64,000 bases of DNA from JACKHO01 sp041398745. Lineage in GTDB: Bacteria; Planctomycetota; Planctomycetia; Planctomycetales; Planctomycetaceae. Under the pieces are notes generated by a model that was not told the origin of the DNA, did not search any database, and saw nothing but the letters and a program-made list of their open reading frames with translations. The stretch is taken from the NCBI GenBank assembly GCA_041398745.1, contig JAWKUB010000003.1, positions 186,001-250,000 on the forward strand, given 5' to 3'. The translations under genes were made by a program, and so were the position numbers. Each line of letters starts with the position of its first letter. Within the stretch, counting starts at the first letter, position 1. This document shows, one piece after another, positions 26,658 through 34,293 of the stretch.

Positions 26658-27899
26658 CTATTCCGACCCACCCACGCAAACAACATACTCCTGTCGCTGC
26701 TCATCCTTCACGGTCGCCACGCGCATGTAGATGTGGCTGTTGCAGACGGTTGGAGTGGCGAAGCATTCTTCGCCGAGTTGGTTCTTGGCCACCAGTTCGA
26801 ATTCTTTGGGATTGGCCTTGAAGATGAACGAGCTGCCTTCTTCGTTGGTCGCGAGGATTTGGTCGCCGACGAGTACCGGCGATCCTGAGAAGGTTCCGCC
26901 GAGGCGGCCCTTCCACAGTTCTTCTCCGTCACTGCACCGCCAGCAGACGGCGACTCCGGCGTCGGCCACGCCGTACAGATAGCCGTTCGAGACCAGCATG
27001 GACGGCACATACACGCGGGTGCCGTTTTCCCAGACGATTTCTTTGGAACCATCACACCGCACGGCAGAGACGTGATTTTTCGGATATCCGCCACTCGTGA
27101 ACATTAAATCGCCGCAGACGAGGGTGGAGGTCACGCACTCGGTGGTCGCCCCCTCGGTTTCCCAGTTCACCTTGCCGGTCAATGGATCGAGACTGGTGAC
27201 GAGTTCGCAACCGGTGACGAGACATTGTGCTTTCCCTGAGACGTCGAGAACAATGGGGGAGGCATAATTCGGAAACGTGGGACGGTCCTGCTTCCAGACA
27301 ATTTCGCCCGTGGTTCGATTTAATCCTGCAATCGCACCGCCGGACTTGTTGTCGGCGGTGACAATAACCAGTGGTCCGAAAATCGCAGGTGATGAGCCAA
27401 ACGCCTGGTGCACAACGTACGAACTAATGCGCGTTTGCCAGAGCACATCGCCATTCATCGACAGCGCCGAGGTGTACATGGCGTCGTCGTGGAGGAAGTT
27501 CACGAACAGCCGTTCGCCGTCACAAGCAATGGTGCTGGAGGCATCACTCCCCTTCTTGTTCTTGAAGGGCGTCAGCTTGCCGACGTGGACATCACGCGAC
27601 CAGACAATTTCGCCGCTATTGCGATTAATGCAAACCACTGACCGCGCCTCGCGGTCGCGTTCTGCAGTGGCGAGATAAATGAAGTCGCCGACGACCGTGG
27701 GAGAACCATGTCCCCGACCGGGAATGGCCGTTTTCCAGGCCACGTTCTCAGTGTCGCTCCATTTCGTCGGGAGCGACTGCTCAGCATCGGCGGTTCCGTT
27801 CATTGCCGGGCCACGCCACCACGGCCAGTCACCGGCGAAACAAACAGCACTCCCCACAACGGCCTGGAATACCAGCAACAATCGCAATGTCTTCAGCAC
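26658..27899 (-). CDS. Secreted PQQ-like beta-propeller protein
   Basis: A 413-residue protein with a signal peptide (MLKTLRLLLVFQAVVGSAVCFA) and the mature start GDWPWWRGPAMNGTAD, the W-R-G-P motif shared with the protein at 17059-18333. Propeller blades repeat as CINRNSGEIVWSR, GLNRTTGEIVWKQ, SLDPLTGKVNWET and CWRCSDGEELWKG. Periplasmic or surface scaffold or quinoprotein-like role inferred from family; no cofactor residues are assignable. The C-terminus ends beside a dispersed palindrome. Divergent from the DUF1559 cluster. Confidence 0.87.
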   Translation of the reverse strand: MLKTLRLLLVFQAVVGSAVCFAGDWPWWRGPAMNGTADAEQSLPTKWSDTENVAWKTAIPGRGHGSPTVVGDFIYLATAERDREARSVVCINRNSGEIVWSRDVHVGKLTPFKNKKGSDASSTIACDGERLFVNFLHDDAMYTSALSMNGDVLWQTRISSYVVHQAFGSSPAIFGPLVIVTADNKSGGAIAGLNRTTGEIVWKQDRPTFPNYASPIVLDVSGKAQCLVTGCELVTSLDPLTGKVNWETEGATTECVTSTLVCGDLMFTSGGYPKNHVSAVRCDGSKEIVWENGTRVYVPSMLVSNGYLYGVADAGVAVCWRCSDGEELWKGRLGGTFSGSPVLVGDQILATNEEGSSFIFKANPKEFELVAKNQLGEECFATPTVCNSHIYMRVATVKDEQRQEYVVCVGGSE

Positions 27900-28130
27900 A
27901 AGTCGGTTCCTCTTCAGAATGTGTGGAATTCAAGACGTACGAATCGCGTCGATGTTAGCCAGCGGCAGCGAATGGTGCATCCCTGCGGCGATTCGACGGT
28001 TCATTCCGAGGTGCGCAGGCTTCAATCGCGTCCCTCGCGACTCAATTCGAGAATTCCTTTAGCGAATCAAGCGTATTCTGGCGTAACATGGGCGATACAA
28101 TTCATTCACTATCTTTACGGGAGATCAGTC

Positions 28131-28880
28131 ATGTTGCCAACTCGAACGGAAACGTCCCGTCGTCGTTACTCCCAACCCGCCACTGCGTTTACGCTCATTG
28201 AGTTCCTGGTGGTGTTGGCCATCATTGCCATTCTGGTTGCGTTGCTTCTTCCCGCTCGTCGTTCGTCGAGGGGGGCTGCGAGACGGATGCAATGCAAGAA
28301 CAATTTGAAGCAAATCGGGCTGGCGTTGCACAACTATGCCGACGTCTATGGCACTTTGCCCCCCGCGCAAACATACGACGAAAACGGCCATGTGTTGCAC
28401 AGCTGGCGGACACTCATTCTGCCGTACCTGGATCAGAAGGCACTGTACGACCGCATTGATCTCTCGAAGCCGTGGGATGATCCGGTGAATGCCGAAATCG
28501 CGGCGACATCCATCCCCGTGTACCGCTGTCCGTCCGCTGATATGGACAGCAATTTGACAACGTATTTGGCCGTTGTCGGGGAAGACTGTTGCTTTCACCC
28601 CCAGCGAGGACGGAATTTCGACGAAATCACCGACGGGCTCTCCAACACCGTGGCCGTGGTCGAAATACGGGATCAGAATGCCGTTCCCTGGATGCAGCCT
28701 CGAAATGAAGACTTCAACTTTCTTCGGCACTTGACAACGAAGCCCGAGTTTTCGCATGACCACGGAACACAGGTTCTCTTATGCGATGGCTCCGTCCGCT
28801 TCCTCAGCATTGAACTCGATCCAGAGACTGGGGCTGCACTTTCGACCATTGCGGGTGATGATGAAGTTGGAGAGTATTGA
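28131..28880 (+). CDS. DUF1559 pseudopilin-like protein, first of three
   Basis: A 249-residue protein. A type II/IV pseudopilin signal (TAFTLIEFLVVLAIIAILVA, residues 18-37) is the expected prepilin peptidase and membrane site. Then comes the DUF1559 region: MQCKNNLKQIGLALHNYADV, HSWRTLILPYLDQKALYD, RCPSADMDSNLTTY, ITDGLSNTVAVVE, and the C-terminal LLCDGSVRFLS. It is shorter than the typical 300-370-residue member. In planctomycetes these proteins are abundant and thought to be surface-exposed. The ATG at 28131 follows GGGAG about 9 bases upstream; upstream codons in the same frame are antisense to the neighbouring gene. The next gene starts 17 bases after its stop. Confidence 0.9.
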   Translation: MLPTRTETSRRRYSQPATAFTLIEFLVVLAIIAILVALLLPARRSSRGAARRMQCKNNLKQIGLALHNYADVYGTLPPAQTYDENGHVLHSWRTLILPYLDQKALYDRIDLSKPWDDPVNAEIAATSIPVYRCPSADMDSNLTTYLAVVGEDCCFHPQRGRNFDEITDGLSNTVAVVEIRDQNAVPWMQPRNEDFNFLRHLTTKPEFSHDHGTQVLLCDGSVRFLSIELDPETGAALSTIAGDDEVGEY

Positions 28881-28897
28881 GACGAGGGAGGAACATC

Positions 28898-29641
28898 ATG
28901 ACCAATCAGCGTTACTCGAGCAGAGTTCCCGTCAACCGCCGTGGAGCCTTTACGCTCTGGGAACTCCTCGCCGTACTGGTGATTATTGGCATCGTGATTG
29001 CACTAGTGCTACCAGCAATTCAGTCACCACGTGATACCGGTCCCCATACGTACTGCAAGAATAACCTCAAACAAATCGCCTTGGCACTGTACAACTATTC
29101 GGACGCGTATGGTGGCTTTCCGCCTGCGTACACGACTGACGAAAACGGGAAGCCACTTCACAGCTGGCGAACCCTGATTCTGCCGTTCCTGGAACAGCAG
29201 GCGTTGTATGATTCAATCGATTTGTCCAAGCCGTGGGATGATCCTGCGAATGCCGAGGCATTGGCAACGGTTGTTGGCGTTTACCAGTGCCCAGGTGCCA
29301 AACTGGAGGGGAGTTTGACGACATACGCGGCGTTGGTTGGTGAACACCTTTTTCTGCATCCCCACCGGTCTCGCGAAATTAACGAACTCGAAGATGGAGT
29401 CTCGACGACAATTGCGGTGGTCGAAGTTCGGCCACAGGACGCATTCCCCTGGATGCAGCCGCGAGACGAGGACATCAACTTCTTCGAGACTCTGGAGCCG
29501 CAGAGTGAAACCTCACATCCTAAAGGATTCCACGCTCTGTTCGCCGACGGTGCTGTCCGTTTCCTGAGTAATGAGACGCCAGGACAAACAACCACTGCTC
29601 TGGCCACCATTGCAGGTGGCGAAGAAGTTGGAGAGTATTGA
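28898..29641 (+). CDS. DUF1559 pseudopilin-like protein, second of three
   Basis: A 247-residue paralogue of the preceding gene. The pilin-type signal is RGAFTLWELLAVLVIIGIVI (residues 15-34), with Trp at +4 where most have Ile, but with the Glu at +5 kept. TYCKNNLKQIALALYNYSDA, HSWRTLILPFLEQQALYD, LEDGVSTTIAVVEV and ALFADGAVRFLS match the family. ATG at 28898 is preceded by GGGAGGA, a strong ribosome site. Both this gene and the previous one end with the same GxEVGEY tail, showing recent tandem duplication. Confidence 0.9.
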   Translation: MTNQRYSSRVPVNRRGAFTLWELLAVLVIIGIVIALVLPAIQSPRDTGPHTYCKNNLKQIALALYNYSDAYGGFPPAYTTDENGKPLHSWRTLILPFLEQQALYDSIDLSKPWDDPANAEALATVVGVYQCPGAKLEGSLTTYAALVGEHLFLHPHRSREINELEDGVSTTIAVVEVRPQDAFPWMQPRDEDINFFETLEPQSETSHPKGFHALFADGAVRFLSNETPGQTTTALATIAGGEEVGEY

Positions 29642-29664
29642 TTCGTAGCCGAAGGTGACATCAC

Positions 29665-30070
29665 GTGGATGCCTATGAACGCTACCTGAAGCGACGTCGT
29701 GAACGGGGAGAGCCGAACAGGCTGCTTACGTCCTTGAAATGGTTGGCCGTGATTGGTTTTTTCGCGGTGTGGGCCATGTTGCTCGTCCCGTCACACCGGG
29801 CGCGTAACGAGTCGATACGACGTTCGATGTGCAAGCACAACCTCAAAATGATTGGGCTCGCGCTCCATCACTACGCTGACGAACACGGCGAATTCCCACC
29901 TGCTTACACGACTGACGAAAATGGCAAGCCACTTCACAGTTGGCGTACATTAATCCTCCCCTACCTGGACCAGCAGGCGCTGTATGATTCCATTGACTTG
30001 AGCAAGCCATGGGATGATCCTGTCAACGCGAAAGCCATGGCGACACACGTAGAAGTCTACTCCTGTCCCT
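29665..30070 (+). pseudogene. DUF1559 protein, third of three, truncated by an ISAs1-type relic
   Basis: From a GTG at 29665 the frame gives an N-terminus without the FTLxE motif (residues 1-45, KWLAVIGFFAVWAMLLVP as membrane helix). It continues with SMCKHNLKMIGLALHHYADE, AYTTDENGKPLHSWRTLILP and SIDLSKPWDDPVNAKAMATH, almost identical to the second paralogue. At about 30068 (YSCP) homology stops and sequence from an insertion-sequence end begins. The frame stays open through the relic into the following lipoprotein gene, making a chimeric 497-codon frame that should not be read as one gene. Confidence 0.8.
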
Positions 30071-30076
30071 GTACGG

Positions 30077-30300
30077 CAGGGCGATTGCACGTTAAGTCAC
30101 TGATTGAACAGGACTTTTGTGAGGTAGTCTTCGTCCCAACCGCACATCAGGCGTTTGGTCTTGATGCCGACTTTGGCGGTCGGTTCATTCTTCAGCAGAC
30201 TCAGGGCGGTGCGACGCAGGAGGCTGAAGTTGGCGTCAGCCTGATTCTTTCTGAGCCGACTTTGGTCTTCGCCGAACGTCACATCCAATTGCCAGTTCCG
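30077..30300 (-). pseudogene. ISAs1-family transposase C-terminal relic
   Basis: On the minus strand the frame reads NWQLDVTFGEDQSRLRKNQA, then FSLLRRTALSLLKNEP and RLMCGWDEDYLTKVL. This matches the C-terminal region of the intact transposase at 2817-3986 (WSLDVTYREDQ, WLRRFTLSLLKQHP, RSCGWNWDFLLEVI) but is clearly a different element. The stop is at 30097, close to an end-like CAGGGCGATTGCACGTTAAG at 30077. The other 80% of the gene is missing, cut near 30300. Confidence 0.75.
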
Positions 30301-30324
30301 TGCGTCTCGACGCACGCTACGAAT
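30301..30324. repeat. Short palindromic repeat, copy 2
   Basis: TGCGTCTCGACGCA plus CGCTACGAAT; differs from the copy at 26633-26656 at three positions. It sits at the break of the transposase relic. Bases 30325-30525 show no gene beyond an open frame. Confidence 0.5.
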
Positions 30325-30525
30325 TCTGCTGCGTATCGGTCGCATGCTTCGACGTCGACAGGCCAAATGTGCCGGTTGCTGCGGGTGGCCCGGCTGAGTC
30401 GTGGCACCTCATCTATTCCCAGACGCAGGGGCAGCGCTATCTTGGTGGAGCAACGTTGGGGAAATTGCGTCTCGAGTGCAGTTGTCCTCAGTTTTTCGAC
30501 ACCCTTTCACCAAGCTGGTCTGGCC

Positions 30526-31158
30526 ATGCAGCGGCGTCACTTTCTCAAGTCATCAGTTCTTCTGGCCATGTTCCCCGTGCTGGGTTGCCGGGGAAATCAG
30601 AAGGCGACGGTCATGAAAGACACCGACGCCGATACTGTGGCCAGCCATGAAGCCGGAGCGGAAACCTGGAAGCCGCTCGTCGAGGAAGCCGTCAGTCGAC
30701 TGACTGGCCGCCAAATGCAGGAAATCCAGCTGACGTCGGTGGATGGACTACCCTGCCGCAAACAGATTTGCTTCGTCGGCGTCGAAAACCGCAGCTCAGA
30801 AGAAATTGGAGACTTCAAGGAGCAAATCTACGAACACATCGACACGTTGCTTTCGCAGTCGGAAATGTATGGTTCTGTCAGTCAGCGTTATGTGGCGGCC
30901 GGACTGAAGGAATCGCGGCTGCGTCCTGATGACTTGTTCATTCCCTCCAACCAGCAGCAATTCATGGTGACTATGCAGCAAATGAATCAGCCGTTTGATT
31001 ATTTGCTGTTCGCCAAAATCACTTCGGGGACGAGCGTCGACAACAAGCAGTATCAGCGTGATTACCTGCTGACGCTGGAATTGGTCGATATTCACACGGG
31101 ATCTTACACGAAGGAATCGGCGTCGCTCCGCAAGAAGTACCGTCGCTCCCTGATTTAA
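30526..31158 (+). CDS. LpoB-like lipoprotein (penicillin-binding-protein activator family)
   Basis: A 210-residue protein. The start is the ATG at 30526; everything upstream in frame belongs to the DUF1559 and IS fragments. It opens MQRRHFLKSSVLLAMFPVLG followed by Cys21, a lipoprotein signal. The body matches the LpoB/FlgO-like fold: WKPLVEEAVSRLTGRQ, ICFVGVENRSSEEIGDFKEQ, IDTLLSQSEMYGSVSQRY, DYLLFAKITSGTSVDNKQYQ and YLLTLELVDIHTG. In enterobacteria LpoB reaches through the wall to activate PBP1b. The next gene is a COG3014-like lipoprotein, a pairing seen in other bacteria. The IS relic may have removed its native promoter. Confidence 0.8.
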   Translation: MQRRHFLKSSVLLAMFPVLGCRGNQKATVMKDTDADTVASHEAGAETWKPLVEEAVSRLTGRQMQEIQLTSVDGLPCRKQICFVGVENRSSEEIGDFKEQIYEHIDTLLSQSEMYGSVSQRYVAAGLKESRLRPDDLFIPSNQQQFMVTMQQMNQPFDYLLFAKITSGTSVDNKQYQRDYLLTLELVDIHTGSYTKESASLRKKYRRSLI

Positions 31159-31192
31159 GCTGAACCACACAGAAGCAAGAGCGAAGTCAACT

Positions 31193-31313
31193 CCCTCTCC
31201 CTTTCCAAGGGAGAGGGCCGGGGTGAGGGGTCTTTGGCACAGAATATGGCTTGTACAGTAGCGGCCCCCTCATCCGGCCTTCGGCCACCTTCTCCCCCAC
31301 AGAGGGGAGAAGG
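31193..31313. repeat. Composite hairpin repeat between lipoprotein genes
   Basis: Two perfect stem-loops: 31193-31203 pairs with 31207-31217 (CCCTCTCCCTT/AAGGGAGAGGG), and 31288-31297 pairs with 31304-31313 (CCTTCTCCCC/GGGGAGAAGG). Between them lies CATCCGGCCTTCGGCCACC. This is an intergenic element of a widespread type and may attenuate transcription between the two genes. Confidence 0.65.
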
Positions 31314-31346
31314 CTGCAAATCACTCCAGTTTTAATGTGAAGCTAT

Positions 31347-32729
31347 TTGAGTATGCTCGCTCGCTTTGACTCACATGCTCCCACTGTCCAAATTGTCCGC
31401 AGGGGCATGCTTGCCGTGGCTTACTGCCTGAGTCTGCTGGCTGTCGGCTGTGCCACGCATGCGCATCAGCTCAAAGAAATTCGCGACGACTATTACTCCG
31501 GCAACATTGAGAAGTCAGCCGCGACCATCGACCATTTGATTGCTGACGACTCCAAAGCGGCCGATGCACTGAAACTCGACCGCGCTATTGTTGAGCTGTC
31601 GACCGGCAAGCCGCAAGCCGCTGAGAAAACACTGCGTGAAGTGCGCGATCGGCTCGACTATTTAGAGCAGAAAGATGCCCGCGAGCAGGTGCTGTCCATG
31701 GTCCGCGATGATCAAAGTCTCGCCTGGTCCGGCGCCGATTACGAGAAAGTCCTCATTCGCACTTACCTGTCGATAACGAATTTGTTCAATGGCGGTGGAG
31801 ATGCCAACGCCTATGCACTGCAGGTTGATCAGAAACAGAATGAAATCATCAGTCGCATTCAGCGGTCGCGCGAAGGAGAAAGCACGCAACTGGATTTCAA
31901 ACGGGTCGCACTGGGTCCTTATGTGCATGCGGCCATCCTGGAAGAGCAGCACTCCAACTTTGATGACATTGAACGGTCGCGACTGAAAGTGGTGAGCTGG
32001 GAAACCAGTTTCCGGGACGGAGAGTTTGATTTGGAGCGGGCACGCCATGGCAGCCATTCGGAACCAGGAAATGGAGTGTTGTACGTCTTCTGCATGGTGG
32101 GACGCGGCCCCTATCAGGTCGAAGCCGCTGAGGTTCCCACTCAGGTCGCCATGCTGATTGCCGATCGAATTCTCAGCCAGGTCTTGAAACAGGAACTGAC
32201 GCCCACGCTGGCTCCGGTGAAAGTCCCTGTCGTTGTGCCCGGTCGCTCGCTGATTTCCGAAATCCACGTCCTGAAAGATGGTCAAGACCTGGGAACAACA
32301 GCCACCATCACCGATGTCAGTCAGTATGCCGTCCAGCAGGCCGAGGCGAATTTCCCTGAGGTCTTGGCGCGCGCCGTCGTGCGGCGGACCGTGAAGAAGG
32401 GGAGCATGTACGCCATCAAGGAAGGTGTGGGAGCCAATGCCAACCCGGCAGCCGATCTTGCTTTGACGCTGACCGGGATTGCCTGGGAGGCAACTGAAAG
32501 CGCCGACACACGTTGCTGGGGACTGTTGCCCGACCGAATTCAAGTGCTCAGGCTCGAACTGCCAGCGGGCGAACATGACATCCAACTGCGTCCGTGGCAA
32601 TCAGGACGGGCCGTGGGCGATGGCGAAACCGTTCACGTCAGAATTGAAGATGGCCGCAACACGTACCTGATGGGAACCATTCCCGATCAGCAGTTTGTTG
32701 GCGAAATTCTTAACAGCTCTCGTCAGTAG
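31347..32729 (+). CDS. COG3014-like lipoprotein
   Basis: A 460-residue protein. The probable start is Met21, giving MLAVAYCLSLLAVG before a lipobox Cys (GCATHAHQ); the longer start at 31347 is also possible. Residues 40-130 contain TPR-like helices (IEKSAATIDHLIADDSKAAD, GKPQAAEKTLREVRDRLDYL), then the COG3014 body (YEKVLIRTYLSITNLFNGGG, LYVFCMVGRGPYQVEAAEVP, PVVVPGRSLISEIHVLKDGQ, LELPAGEHDIQLRP). COG3014 is uncharacterised; its members often neighbour LpoB-type lipoproteins, as here, so a shared envelope role is inferred. Confidence 0.78.
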   Translation: MSMLARFDSHAPTVQIVRRGMLAVAYCLSLLAVGCATHAHQLKEIRDDYYSGNIEKSAATIDHLIADDSKAADALKLDRAIVELSTGKPQAAEKTLREVRDRLDYLEQKDAREQVLSMVRDDQSLAWSGADYEKVLIRTYLSITNLFNGGGDANAYALQVDQKQNEIISRIQRSREGESTQLDFKRVALGPYVHAAILEEQHSNFDDIERSRLKVVSWETSFRDGEFDLERARHGSHSEPGNGVLYVFCMVGRGPYQVEAAEVPTQVAMLIADRILSQVLKQELTPTLAPVKVPVVVPGRSLISEIHVLKDGQDLGTTATITDVSQYAVQQAEANFPEVLARAVVRRTVKKGSMYAIKEGVGANANPAADLALTLTGIAWEATESADTRCWGLLPDRIQVLRLELPAGEHDIQLRPWQSGRAVGDGETVHVRIEDGRNTYLMGTIPDQQFVGEILNSSRQ

Positions 32730-32805
32730 CAAAGCCTCCCGTTCACGTAGATTCGGGGCCAGGGTGGCCGGTCGGGTGAAATTGCTCAGAGAGAAGGATT
32801 TGTGT

Positions 32806-32840
32806 GGCGATGCTTGCATCGCGGATGCAGGGCAAGCATG
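32806..32840. repeat. Imperfect nested hairpin between convergent genes
   Basis: ATGCTTGC pairs with GCAAGCAT, and inside it TGCATC pairs with GATGCA. It lies between the convergent ends of the COG3014-like and the next gene, so it could serve as a terminator for either, but lacks a T-run. Confidence 0.4.
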
Positions 32841-32858
32841 TGAACGTCCAACTCAGTC

Positions 32859-34034
32859 CTACGCCCGTCGCATCATCAGGATGGCAATCCCGCCCATCAA
32901 CAATAGTCCGATCAGCAAGGGAAGTAGTTGGGACGGCTTCTCGTTTGCTTCGGTTTCTTGTGGTGCCGAAGACTGAGTTGTTGCTTCTGCGGGGACTGGT
33001 TTGGGGCTTTCCTCAGAAACTGACTCAGCAGAACCGCTGGGGATGGAGACAAGCACTGGTTTGGAGTTCTTCCCCAGTCCCTGATTGGCCATGGCGACTT
33101 CGGGTGAGTCGGCCCAGCCGAGGATGTCTTGCCAGTCGGCGTCAAACAGCAAATCAAAGCCGGGGTTGAGTTCCTTCACCTGGCATGAACAGGCGCCGGC
33201 CAGGAACGCGGCGGAGCCTTTGATGTTGCTTGTCGAGATTCCAGGCCCGACCAGTGGCAACATGGCCCGCCCCCGACCGAAGACCGGAAATACCATCGGT
33301 TCGTTCAGGTCCACCAAATCCTCCTCCGCAGCGAGGAGCAGGGAAATCAGAGCCTGTTCGGCAGGATCATCACGGCGAAGACGCAGTATGGAAAATTCAA
33401 TCCGGAGGTTGGGGCCGTCCAGTAACGCGTCTTCGGGGGAATCGGTGAGTTCCGGGAGTTCGAGCGTTTGCTCCGTCGCCAAGAGTTCGTCGGTCAACGT
33501 GGTCAATGCGGGTTCATCCTGCGCGGCGTCGCCTGTTTCCAGTAGGAGCCATACGGCCGTCTGACCATCAGTGAGGCGTTCGAGAAGTTCACGCCGGACT
33601 TCCGAATTAACAAGCTTACGTAATGGTCCTTCCTCAAGATTCCCTTGCCAAATGGGACGCTCAATTCCCAAAGCTTCAGGATACTGCAGGACCAGCAAGG
33701 GGAACTCAGTTGCCCCAGTAGCAGCGAGGAGTTCCTTGTCCGCAGACAGTTCGACGGCAGATACGTCAACCAGGTGCAGCGACAAGTTCACCCGATAGGC
33801 TGCCGCCTGCTGCTGCATGTCAGCAAGAAGCTGCTGCTGCGGTTCACTGAGACTCTGATGGTAGAATACGGTGGCACGATAATTGTCAGGGTGCCAGTGC
33901 TCCAGCGCGTAGCGAAACACTGGCACATTGCACGCTGCGGCTGGTTCTATGCTTCCCAGAATCGCGAACGCAAAAGCAAGGACTTGCGAAAACCTCAGCA
34001 AATACTGAACAGTGCGAATCGAGGCCTGTTGCAT
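32859..34034 (-). CDS. Secreted, C-terminally membrane-anchored protein of unknown function
   Basis: A 391-residue protein. The signal peptide (residues 14-34, LRFSQVLAFAFAILGSIEPAAA) precedes CNVPVFRYALEHW, a start I associate with a planctomycete-only group of unknown role. The middle is rich in Leu/Glu with DLNEPMVFPVFGRGRAMLPL near 245, and GACSCQVKELNPGFDLLF near 280 carries a CxC pair. A Ser/Pro/Glu linker (about 325-360) leads to a single C-terminal helix (LLPLLIGLLLMGGIAILMM) and a short Arg tail. The topology is an extracytoplasmic domain tethered at its C-terminus. Start ATG at 34034; no partner gene. Confidence 0.65.
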   Translation of the reverse strand: MQQASIRTVQYLLRFSQVLAFAFAILGSIEPAAACNVPVFRYALEHWHPDNYRATVFYHQSLSEPQQQLLADMQQQAAAYRVNLSLHLVDVSAVELSADKELLAATGATEFPLLVLQYPEALGIERPIWQGNLEEGPLRKLVNSEVRRELLERLTDGQTAVWLLLETGDAAQDEPALTTLTDELLATEQTLELPELTDSPEDALLDGPNLRIEFSILRLRRDDPAEQALISLLLAAEEDLVDLNEPMVFPVFGRGRAMLPLVGPGISTSNIKGSAAFLAGACSCQVKELNPGFDLLFDADWQDILGWADSPEVAMANQGLGKNSKPVLVSIPSGSAESVSEESPKPVPAEATTQSSAPQETEANEKPSQLLPLLIGLLLMGGIAILMMRRA

Positions 34035-34293
34035 GTGAGCTACTTTTTTGAATGTGGGGAGCCAATCACGGTAGTTCTCTTCGAGAACATCATAGCCGTT
34101 CAGTCACCCGTATCTCCACAGTTCATTCAAATCTCTTCTGACATGCTGAATTGAGGCTTGTGCTCGGAGCAGGCAAACGTACGACTGGTCGCTCGGTATT
34201 TGAGGAAATCTGTTGGGCAACGTACCATGTTGAGGCTGTCTGAAATGCATGACTGCCAGGATTTGAACCAGTCCGAGACGATGAGTTCGGCCT

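Noticed and set aside
27708..28130. Extended N-terminus of the first DUF1559 gene
   Set aside because: Antisense to the PQQ-propeller gene start and low-complexity; the pilin-type signal begins after the ATG at 28131.
29665..31158. Single 497-codon gene
   Set aside because: It joins a truncated DUF1559 protein, antisense transposase sequence and a complete lipoprotein with its own signal peptide.
31662..32600. Minus-strand open frame of 312 codons
   Set aside because: Antisense to the COG3014-like lipoprotein; no motif.
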